A stretch of 64,000 nucleotides of DNA from Nymphaea colorata (taxonomy: Eukaryota > Streptophyta > Magnoliopsida > Nymphaeales > Nymphaeaceae): the NCBI RefSeq assembly GCF_008831285.2, contig NC_045145.1:9920802-9984801 (forward strand), in the 5' to 3' direction. Of this stretch, positions 36,696-45,459 are shown piece after piece. The stretch's first letter is position 1; the number at the start of each line of letters is the position of its first letter. Made by a program: the position numbers and the translations under genes. Under the pieces are notes generated by a model that saw only the letters and a program-made list of their open reading frames with translations, did no database searches and was not told the origin of the DNA.

Positions 36696-37639
36696 GGTCC
36701 TGCTAGGACGCAAGCTGCGGGCACTGTAGCTGTCCAGAAAACCCAGACTGCGCTGCCGTCCTGACTTCCCAAGATCTCTTCGGGAATGTTTTCGGTGCCA
36801 AAGATACCAAGATTACAATTCAGTTTCTACCCCACTGGGGACAAACCCAGTGAATCCCCCAGGGTAAGGGTACAAGGAAGGCTTTTCCCGCCTACTCTAA
36901 GTCTGAACCTACTACACAGATGGGTTCAAGGCCTTACAACCGTTGCGTATTCATGCCTACGCGGACAAACCATTCCCCATCCCATAGGTAGGTCCACAGT
37001 TATGGCTGAAAGCGATTAAACCCACCCCGTTCTATAGGGGGAGAGTGAGGCAAACCTCGCTGGGGCTAGCCCAGTGGCACGACCAAGGGTAGAAGACCGA
37101 GGCCCTCGGTATCCAGCAACGGATGGCGAGTCGGGCGAGTACCAGCCTCTTCCACGCTCCCTGTCGCGCCTTGGGAACACCCTCAAACACAAGCAGCAGG
37201 GCAATTACCAAGAACGCAATTAACAGGAATATAGGAGGCGAGTGTAGAGGAGCTTCACCAGACGGCAATAGGGACCCCAAGAGCGAACGTACGGGGTGAG
37301 ACTGGCACCGATTAACGCCGGTGCACGCGCGCTGCCAAGCAGCCTTTGCTCCTAGCTCCTCACGGCTGGTACCTAGCGGCTCAACGAGCAGCCCTCAAAA
37401 CAGAAAACCACGCAGTCAATGTTTAATCAAACAAGCAAGAACAGTCTCCAGGAGTAGAGAAGCGTCACCGTGTGCTAATTTAAACCCCGGGAGCAGACGT
37501 CAGTGGGGTGAGGCAAGCGCCGTTTAACGCCGGCACAGGCGCGCTGCAAGGCAGCAAGTGCTCCAGCTTCCCACGGTCGAGACTGGCGTGCTCAGGTTCA
37601 AGGGCGTAGACAGGGGTCTAGCCGCTTCCGAAGGTCACC

Positions 37640-38365
37640 ATAAATCATAGAACTGTCCGATGGAGCCGAGTTTTGGACAGCAGCTCTGCCGGATAGGTAT
37701 CCGAGGATGGGCCAAGGTGGAGCTGGAAAGAACCCAGCATGCGAGTTCAAGCCCCTGGAGAAGCCCCTGGTCTGTCACAGGCGACAGGCTGCTGGAAGAC
37801 CCTCTGTCATGGAACAGGGCAGCAGACCTTCGAAAAATCCCAGAAATTCACCCCGGCGTCGGATGGGGGTGAAACTTGGTAGGAGGGTCGCCAGGATGGT
37901 TACGAAGGGACGCCCCAAGTTTGGGGGGCAATTGCCCATCCCAAGGCAGGGTCGTTGAAGGATTTAAGTTCGGAACTGTTACAGGCGGCAGAGGCTCAGT
38001 TCAACTTCAGGCGCAGGATAGGGGAGCTCAACCTTGCAAAATTCACCAAAATTCGCTCGAGGCTCGGATTGAGCTGAAATTTGGTGTGCAGATGCCTGGG
38101 ATATTTATCTGTGGACGCCCAAAAGATGGGGGGCAAAAGCCCACCCTAAGGTCCAGTCGTTGCTTCTGCAAGTGGCTGGACTGTCACCCGAAACAGGGGA
38201 GAATGGCAGAACAGGGGAGCGACCTTCAGAAATTCACAGTAGCTCAATCCAGTGGCGGATGAGGCTGAAACTTGGTGGGCAGGAGGCCATGACCATTACG
38301 TTGGGACACCCAGAGTATGAGGGGCATCTGACCACCCCATGGCCAAGTCGTTGGGAGGATTGGGA
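37640..38365. repeat. Tandem array, about 200-bp units (three copies)
   Basis: The phrase GAAACTTGGT or GAAATTTGGT recurs at about 37,871, 38,076 and 38,269, each followed some 80-100 bases later by CAGGGTCGTT, CCAGTCGTT or CAAGTCGTT. Units are diverged but clearly alignable. A related pair around TTAACGCCGG (37,313 and 37,524, about 211 apart) may be part of the same periodicity. Confidence 0.8.
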
Positions 38366-38559
38366 TCTGGCCTGTTACTGGAAACAGAGCTCACGGCAGG
38401 CAGCAGCGAGCTTCTCCTTCCTCACGGTTCATCCCAGCGACACATACCAAGCAGTCTTCAGGCAGAAACGTGAAGCAACAACCAGACAAAGGGGAAGGAT
38501 TCGGTTCTTCACCAGAGTTTGGGGTTTTCCCCCAATTTGCCGTCGTTAAGCCGTGGATC

Positions 38560-39480
38560 CAACTGCTGTTCAGGCGGAGATCGCACAGAGCGCCACCCGC
38601 GAGGTCTGGTTTCCGTCTGAGGGTTCCTTGGCAGCTGAGGACGATCGAATCCTCCTCAGAAATGATCCCTGGTGTCGCCCAGGGCTGAAGAAGGCAACGG
38701 CGTGGTCCCCTGGATCAGATGGGAACGCCTCAGCTATCTGTTCGGGTGGAGGAGGCGCTGAAAGGGGCGGACATCCGCCAGTGATCTAAGAATTCCGGCA
38801 GGAGGCTTCTCAGTCGCTTGGAGCTGTCGGATCTTCTTCAGTGAGGTCCCACGGCGTCGCCCAGAAACGAGGAAGGCAACAGCTGCCTGTTCGGGTGGAG
38901 GAGGCGTTGAAAGGGGCGGACAGCAACCTGAGAGCTCTTGATGCCGTCAGGGGTTCGTCTGCAGCTGAAGACGGACGGAACCTCCTCAGGATCGAACCAC
39001 GGTGTCGCCCAGTGGTGCAGAATCCATCGGTGATGTCCCTTGGCTCAGCTGGAAGTGCATCAGCAGGCTGGATAGGAGGAGGAGACACGATCAGGGGCGG
39101 ACAGCAACCAGCGAGATCAGAAATCCGTCGGGTGGGGTTTTCAGCCTCTTTGAGCTGTCGGGTCCTGCTCAGAGGTGAGCCATAGCGTCGCCCAGAGGAG
39201 CAGAAGCCAACGGCGATGCTCCCTGGTTCAGATGGAAGGGAATCAACAGGCTGGAAGGGAGGATGAGGCAGGAACAGGGGCGGACAGCAGCCCGCGTGCG
39301 TCTGACTTCATCGGGGTTTCGTTGGCAGCTAAGGGCAGTCAGATCCTTCTCAGGGATGAACCATGGCGTCGCCCAGAGGAGCAGAAGCCCACGGCGTTGT
39401 CCCTTGGTGACGCTGAGCAGATCTGCAGGCTGATTAGGAGGAGGTGATGCGGTAGGGGCTGCGGGTGAAGCAGCAGCGTT
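38560..39480. repeat. Tandem array, about 182-bp units (five copies)
   Basis: GTCGCCCAG recurs at 38,674, 38,856, 39,004, 39,187 and 39,368, and AGGGGCGGACAGCA-like text recurs at about 38,764, 38,912, 39,094 and 39,275. Spacing is 181-183 except one unit of 148, which carries a deletion. It lies in the presumed transcribed part of the solo LTR. Confidence 0.88.
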
Positions 39481-40364
39481 CAGCTGCGGTGGAGGGCGAC
39501 GGGAGAAGCTTGGACCTCACGGGGGAGAGCAGAAGAAAGCGTCAGAGGCAAGGGACGCACGGGGAAGACAGAGGAAGCTGAGGATCGAGGAGAGGAAGAG
39601 GCGTCAGGAGGTAGGGACGCGAGAGAGAGATGCGGGGGAGACAACCCTCGCCATGGCGAGCGTGAGCCCTCGGGTGGGAGGAGAGAGAAAATCGAAAGAG
39701 AGGAGAGAGAAAACCAGTTCTTCATAAAACATGTATATCCCTCTGTACAGTGAGGTTCATGCGTTTTAACGCATGAGTGAGCCGGTTTGCTCAGCCGAAC
39801 CGGTTCCATCAGGCCGAACCGAGTCACAGTCCAATAGGTTACAATAATAAAAGATTTAAATATAAAATATGTACAACATGAAAGGGGAACCGTTTCGCAC
39901 GGTCACCCAAGTCCATCAACGCCCGTTCCAGGGGCGGGGTCGGTCGAGACGCTCGAGCTGGGTGTGAACCCACTTCACCCTGACTCAGGAAGGGTGGTCT
40001 TCATCACGAGCGTGGCCGAGTCCGAGCCGTCCTCCTTCAGCATCCGTCCATCGCTCCGTGTGCCTACTAGCTCCTTGGTCCTGCTAGGTCCGGGTGCGTC
40101 TTCGTCCCTGTCACACGAAGAGTTAGCCATATAAAATTCTAAACGCGGGTCGGTCATCGGCTCTTTTCCTGCCCGGTGGGTGTGGACGGCGTTTGCCCCA
40201 GTCGTAGCCCCGACGACGCTAGCTGTCCCGCATCCATCGGCACTACCATCGGCACTAGGTGGCTATCGTCGGCGGCCCTCGGCGCTGGTCTGGCCGGTCC
40301 TGCGTCTCTCGGCATCGCCTGCGTCCTGTCTCGACGGACTCCTAGACAGGCACGTATCAGGTCC

Positions 40365-40980
40365 TTGATTCTATCTTGGTTTGCTCATTCACCATGTTAA
40401 CTATCAAGAAACAGATGTTGGGCCTAATCCCATTCATGAGGGCTATGAATTCCAAATGAGTGGCTACCAGCACCACGCCCCTCACATTCCAAACCAGCAT
40501 CTTCATACGTCTCCTATGCCCCCTTTTCCAGTGGACTATGGTTTTTGGCTGATTGCATCATCCTTGCCAATTCAACTTCCTAATGATGTGTTTGGGGGGG
40601 TGTTGCGATAGCTTCCTTACTATGATTCTTCCTCCTCTTCCGATTCACCATGATCCACCCTTCATCGGTTTCCAGATTATTGGTAAGATCCTTCAACAGG
40701 TCTTTGGATCTCCCAATATTGGGAGCATCCCTCCTCTCACCAAAGCGCGAAGCCTTTCCCTTTGGTTCCATTGTCTTTGGTTTTGCCCTTTTGAGAACTG
40801 GTGCATTTTTTTATCTCCTTGCCTGCTATGAAACCAAAACTCGAGCCTCTCTCCTTGTTCCCCTTCCCATCTGGATGTTGATGCTCTGGACCTCTCTGCT
40901 TCAGTTTCGCCTTCGCTAGGTCCCCAGCAGCATAATTCCTTCCTATCTCCCCTTTGAGTTGCTGGCTTCAATTACACTAC
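40365..40980 (-). pseudogene. LINE ORF1 C-terminus and ORF2 start
   Basis: On the minus strand, the C-terminal end of ORF1 (about 40,980-40,600, ending in the basic stretch with WIMVNRKRRK) is followed by the ORF2 start MLVWNVRG at about 40,500. That is the usual opening of the plant LINE endonuclease. Only about 45 codons of the endonuclease remain before the text passes, across the solo LTR, straight into the linker before the reverse transcriptase. About 1 kb of endonuclease is therefore missing. Confidence 0.75.
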
Positions 40981-40984
40981 TTTC

Positions 40985-41195
40985 TTGATTCAGGCATACA
41001 CCTTTGAGGCAACTGTCATTTTGCACTCGCACGTTAAAAGAAAATGCAAAAAAATCGTTTTATGCGCGTTTTATACGCGTTTTTTAAATTTTGCCGTTTT
41101 TTTCAAAAAAACGCGTCTTTTTGCCATTTTTTTGGTCTGTAACTTTTTTGACATTAAATACACTTTTTTTTTAATATAACGCCGTTTTTTGTGAC
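40985..41195. repeat. T-rich low-complexity insert with CGTTTT words
   Basis: Dominated by runs of T with ACGCGTTTT, GCGCGTTTTA and GCCGTTTTTT. It sits between LINE ORF1 and the truncated end of copia C. A similar style of sequence occurs at 50,420-50,720. No element ends could be set. Confidence 0.5.
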
Positions 41196-42904
41196 AATGG
41201 TTTTTATTTCCTTGACAAATTTCTGAAGAATACATATGACTTCAGATCTTTCCCTTAACAAGAAAACCCAACTGACTCTAGTTAAATCATCAACTAAAAC
41301 AAGATAGTATCGAAAACATGACAGAAAAGGAACTCGACTAGGACCCCATACATCCACATGAATGAGATCAAACGGACTCTGACTCAAAGGAAAGCTGCTC
41401 CGTGTATGCTTCCCCAACTGACAAGCATCACATAAGAATGACTCTGATGCATGAATATCTGGAAACATGCGACGAAGTTTTGGTATTGACGGATGACCCA
41501 GTCTGAGATGCCATTGGAAAGGAAAAGGCTTTGAAGGGACTAAAGATGCAGCAACATCAACTGGGATCGACAGAAAATATAGTCCCTCACGTTCATGGTC
41601 GCCACCAATCATCTTCGAACAAGAACTAGGGTCAAAAATGACTTTACATTTTAAATCAACAGCTAGCTGCTTGACGGATACCAAGTTAACAAGAAATTGA
41701 GGAGTATATAGCACGTGTAATGGTGCCTAAATGTGGAAGATGGATATCACCACTGCCCAAAACAGGGAACAGCTTGCCATGATGAAAAAATCTGTGGTTG
41801 ATTACAACAATGTCTAGAAGCACCAGAATCTATCATCCATGTCATACCTGGATCATCAGTAGGAGTACCAACAGAGAATGTTGAATCTAGCAGTGGCATT
41901 GGCAGATGTAGAGGCAGACCTTTGAGCAAGAACACGATCATATTCATCCTTACTTAAGTTAAGCGAATATGACATAGATATGGAAGGGTCAGAAGAAAGA
42001 CTCAACCATAGATATTGTTGCCTTTGAATGAGCTGCTTGAGATGAAGACGGACTTTTGCCTGTGGCAATTCTACCTCCACCACATTCAGAGGAGACGCTC
42101 GAACGGAGGTGAGGATGCTTGTCCCAACAACGATCCTCTAAATGACCAACTTTGCCACAATAAGAGCACTGAAATCTGTTGCGCCCTGCACCACGTCCCC
42201 TAGTGCCACCAAACGAACTAGGGCCCCATCCTCCTGAAACACAAGTGCAGAGACTGGTGTGTCATGCGTATTCTGAGAAAGAGTGACTGCAAGACGACTT
42301 AGCCTATTATACGTGTCTGCTAAATCTGGAAGATCACTGCGTGTGAGAATTTGAGACTTTGCCATAGAGTATTCTGGAGATAGGCCAGATAGGAACTTTG
42401 CTACATTCCAATTTCAAAGTGTGATGCATAACAAAGCTGGCAAAGTGGACGAAGAGCCTTTAATCGTTCATATGCAGCAGTTAATGTAGCAAAATACTGA
42501 GATAGGTCCTGATCCCCTTGCCGTATGTTGCATAACTCCTCTTCCAATTGTAAGATCTTAATTACATTAGTGGCATGCGAGTATGTCTTCCTCAAGAAAG
42601 ACCACATCTCCTTGGCCTTGGTATAATATGCAATAGTTGGAGCTATATGAGACTCCACACTATTCATAAGCCAAGACATAACAATGTAATTATCTTCATC
42701 CCACGCAGCATATATTCTTTTTTTCTCAATAGGTTCATCCTCCTCAAGAATATATTTTTTCCTATGGCCAGCCACAGACATTATGAATACCCTGGACCAT
42801 ATTTCATAATTTGAACCATTAAGCTTGATCATGGTTCCATAGGAGAAGGAATTTCCAGTCATCTTGGATTCAGTAGAGCCCTCAGATTTACTATTATCAG
42901 CCAT
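41196..42904 (-). pseudogene. Ty1/copia gag-pol remnant C (truncated in integrase)
   Basis: Minus strand: gag from Met at 42,904 (MADNSKSEG; 42,904-42,401, then 42,365-42,138), a zinc knuckle at about 42,185-42,130 (CSYCGKVGHLEDRCW), protease with an intact WMIDSGASRH at about 41,850, pre-integrase finger (41,560-41,400; HLRLGHP and CDACQLGKH) and the start of the integrase with VDDLTRVSWVFLL (about 41,300). It ends near 41,196, before the second catalytic residue. The reading frame is better kept than in copia A or B but still shifts between gag segments and before the protease. The gag and leader resemble copia B. Confidence 0.9.
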
Positions 42905-43412
42905 AGTAAATGAAGAAAACCCAACTGGTGTACACGTTAAGAGTCTAGGATGTTGCTGTCCACTAATATCGGAGGTAAAGGATCAAAGGCAACACAGACA
43001 AATTCGGAATAGAGGCTTGTGACTCCAATAACAAATCTGAAACTTGCTCAAACAGGCAACAATATCTCAAACAGGAAGCAATATCTGAAACTTTCTCAAA
43101 CAAGTAGATCTGGAAATATATAAAACAGGCAGCAATATGGAACAACTGTTTCAGTTGATGACTGAAACTTCTTCACCCAACGGCAAAAGACTGCTGCTAC
43201 TCCTAAACACAGCAGTTTCTCATAAAACTTGATGTCCACACGACAAAGAAATCAATGACCTCAACTGAATTATCTTGTACTTACGATTAGCAGCAGTCCA
43301 CACCTCACAAAGCATCACTTTGCTGATTTCACATTCACGATTTGTAGATATTGCTCCTCACATCAAAACTGCATCTTCAAACAGCAACGTGGCTCCACAC
43401 ACAGCAGCAAAA

Positions 43413-43605
43413 GGGCAGATCTGATATATAACGTCACAGATCTGCGTCCACGACAGCAAAAATCAGAAAATCAGATCTTTTTAGGGCAGATCTGATACAC
43501 AACTTCATAGATTTTTCTTCACAGCAGCAGAAAATGAGATCTGATAAACAGATCTGAGCAACATAGATATTTTTCACGGCAACAAAAACTCAGATCTGAT
43601 ACATC
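43413..43605. repeat. Imperfect ~70-bp repeats with AGATCTGAT in copia C leader
   Basis: GGGCAGATCTGATA occurs at about 43,413 and 43,484, and further AGATCTGA words occur at about 43,529, 43,543 and 43,590, each associated with an ACGGCAACAAAA or ACAGCAGCAGAAAA phrase. Confidence 0.7.
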
Positions 43606-43698
43606 CTGATCAGATCCACCATCCTCTTCCACGGCAGCAACTTCATCAACATTTCTCCATGTCTTCAACGGCAACAGCATCAACGGCAACAGCAACAC

Positions 43699-43744
43699 AA
43701 GGGTGCTAATCACGTTTCTACATGTTAAACGTGATTAGCCCCTT
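43699..43744. other. Leader hairpin of copia C
   Basis: Stem GCTAATCACGTTT with AAACGTGATTAGC, loop of 9 bases, bulged T, then AAGGG with CCCTT. Same architecture and nearly the same distance from gag (about 817 bases) as the copia B hairpin. Confidence 0.87.
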
Positions 43745-43870
43745 TTACCAAACAGAATACTTGTTTTTCTTGAAATCAACAGAAAAATATAGGCGTGAAC
43801 CCTAGCTTGGAGGAAGCAAGAGATGAAGGAAGGAATGTGAAACCCCAGATAGCACAGTCCTAGATCTAGG

Positions 43871-43882
43871 GCTCTGATACCA
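43871..43882 (-). other. Primer-binding site of copia C
   Basis: Plus strand GCTCTGATACCA, i.e. minus strand TGGTATCAGAGC, the perfect initiator-Met tRNA primer site, immediately next to the LTR. Confidence 0.93.
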
Positions 43883-43927
43883 TGTTGCAGATTGAGAGGG
43901 ACGAGAGAGATGTTGAGGAAAGGAAAG

Positions 43928-43973
<46 letters not shown>

Positions 43974-44059
43974 AAAAGAATACTTTCATTAACGTAACCC
44001 TAATCTCCTTTTAAAGAGATTAGGACTGGCTGTAAACACTTTAAAAAAACAGTCCAACA
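43883..44059 (-). repeat. 5' LTR of copia C (about 177 bp)
   Basis: On the minus strand it runs from TGTTGGACTG at 44,059 to GCAACA at 43,883. It starts like the copia B LTR (TGTTGGA...) and ends directly at the primer site. A GA microsatellite has expanded inside it (43,931-43,971). The outer boundary is inferred without a second LTR. Confidence 0.65.
43931..43971. repeat. (GA)n microsatellite
   Basis: About 20 uninterrupted GA units within the copia C LTR. Confidence 0.97.
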
Positions 44060-44639
44060 ACTATAAGAAAATGTTTAAAGGCATCCTCTCTAACTTTCTA
44101 ATATTTTAGAAATACTCTTTAACCAACTCAAAGGTTAAAGAAGTCTCGTTAATTTCTTCATGCTCGTTCCAAGTTCGAAGTACCATTTGGACAAAGAATC
44201 ATTCCCTTCCAACCATTCTTTCTTCTTCATATAGATAGATATAGGATCTATGGAGCAATTTTCATGCTCCAGCTTTAGGGGGACAAGTCAAAGTCTTCTA
44301 AATTAAGGGTGCAAGCTTGTCATTCATTCAACATTATTAGGATCCCAGGCTACTTTTGTGATTGTTGTATCTAACCCTTTCTAACTAATGAAAAGTAGAG
44401 CGCAGTGATTATAATGAGCCCTACAAAACCTCTCTTTTTATGAGTTAACAAAGTAAAGCTCTTTGGTATGTCGGGGTACTTGCTACGCTTAGCTTGTTTC
44501 TATATGATAATATGCACCTTGGTCTCTGTGCTTGCCATTCATGCTGACCCTGACCATTTATGTAATGAAAACAATTGAAATTGTATGAAAACAATTGAAA
44601 TTGTATGCCCTTAGTACTTTTTCAGGAAAAGTTATGGAC

Positions 44640-45440
44640 AGGACTTTCTTAAAAGATCAGATCGGAAACAATCTCCATCATCACCTATGTCGCATGGACC
44701 ACTTTTGAGCTACTATCTTTAAATTCTTGGTTGTGCCCGTTAAAATGACCTTTGCCTTCAGTACAAAACCTAAGGGGCTTTCCATTTGGACCTCACGAAT
44801 ACCATCTTCCGCACACCTTGGTGTAGGAGTTCTCTCCTAAGAACGTTCCTCGCAACGCCTTCGCTATGCCGATGAACGAATATTCGTTGCATAGCTCAAC
44901 CGGCATATTAGGGAGCTGAACCTAGATTTCAATCGAGAGTAGTCTTGCTTGATCTTCATCTCGTCCCCCGAATACCATCTGCTCGCAATCAGGCCCTAAG
45001 CCCCCACTCGCCATGCTCTCTTCCTTAACAATGTTTGGATTTCTGTTTCAGACTCCATTCTGATCATGAACTGGTTGTTTGCAATCACTGAGAACCTAGT
45101 GTTCACTATATTTCCCCGCTGCTTCCACAAACTCTCAAATGTGAATCTGTAGTCCTACCCTGGCCGGCCACTGCCTCCCATCAATCCTGCAATCACCGCA
45201 AACCGAAAAGCCCCCACCATTCTCTCATACACCATAGCAGGGATACATACCTCTGGTCCGTCCTCCCCCATCTTGATCTTCGCTGCTGGGAGATCCCTAA
45301 GAGTCGATTTGTCGGACACCTCAACCACCAACGCCCAAGATATCTTCCTGCTCCAAGCGCCTTCCTCCCTGCAGTCTGGCGGCTCTAATCCTTCCCCATC
45401 CCCCGGCCTAGGGTTCCCACTCTCACTTTTGCACTCCATC
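44640..45440 (-). pseudogene. LINE ORF1 N-terminal part (DUF4283-like)
   Basis: The minus-strand frame from 45,439 reads SWALVVEVSDKSTLRDLPAA, and continues with a region ending SLWKQRGNIVNTRFSVIANN, QFMIRMESETEIQTLLRKRA and W. This order (Ser-Trp-Ala start, then Leu-Trp, then a Phe-Met-Ile-Arg strand, then a Leu-rich helix with Trp) is typical of the RNA-binding ORF1 of plant L1-type LINEs. Together with the pieces at 40,365-40,980 and 33,290-36,695 it makes one LINE in consistent minus-strand order, separated by copia C and the GC-rich solo LTR. Stops appear after about 44,900. The region 44,060-44,640 is probably more of ORF1, too decayed to read. Confidence 0.7.
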
Positions 45441-45459
45441 CTATCGATTATCCACCGAC

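Larger units (their letters stand above)
36701..40359 (-). mobile_element. GC-rich solo LTR (3,659 bp) inserted in the LINE
   Basis: Left end TGCTAGGACGC and right end GGCACGTATCA give TG...CA termini. The 5-bp flank GGTCC is present on both sides (36,696-36,700 and 40,360-40,364). Joining the flanks reconnects the LINE linker text (ORF2 sequence before and after). It is far more GC-rich than its surroundings, has no gag or pol, and contains two tandem arrays. A minus-strand TATA-like GATATACATG near 39,735, followed by CT-rich leader-like sequence, suggests minus orientation. Frames such as 37,876-38,262 and 38,841-39,185 are not recognised proteins. It may be a solo LTR of a long-LTR family or a non-coding LARD. 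Confidence 0.85.
42905..43870 (-). other. Long untranslated leader of copia C
   Basis: About 965 bases lie between the primer-binding site and the gag start on the minus strand, long for a copia element. It contains imperfect repeats built around AGATCTGAT (43,413-43,605) and, about 125 bases from the primer site, a long hairpin. Confidence 0.75.

Noticed and set aside
37016-39827. Many overlapping frames of 60-130 codons on both strands in the GC-rich block
   Set aside because: High GC lowers stop frequency; the frames follow the tandem arrays, match no known protein, and lie inside an element with LTR-type ends.
43871-43882. Possible tRNA gene fragment
   Set aside because: Only 12 bases complementary to the initiator tRNA end, beside an LTR and ahead of gag: a retrotransposon primer-binding site. 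No full tRNA gene was seen anywhere in the window.
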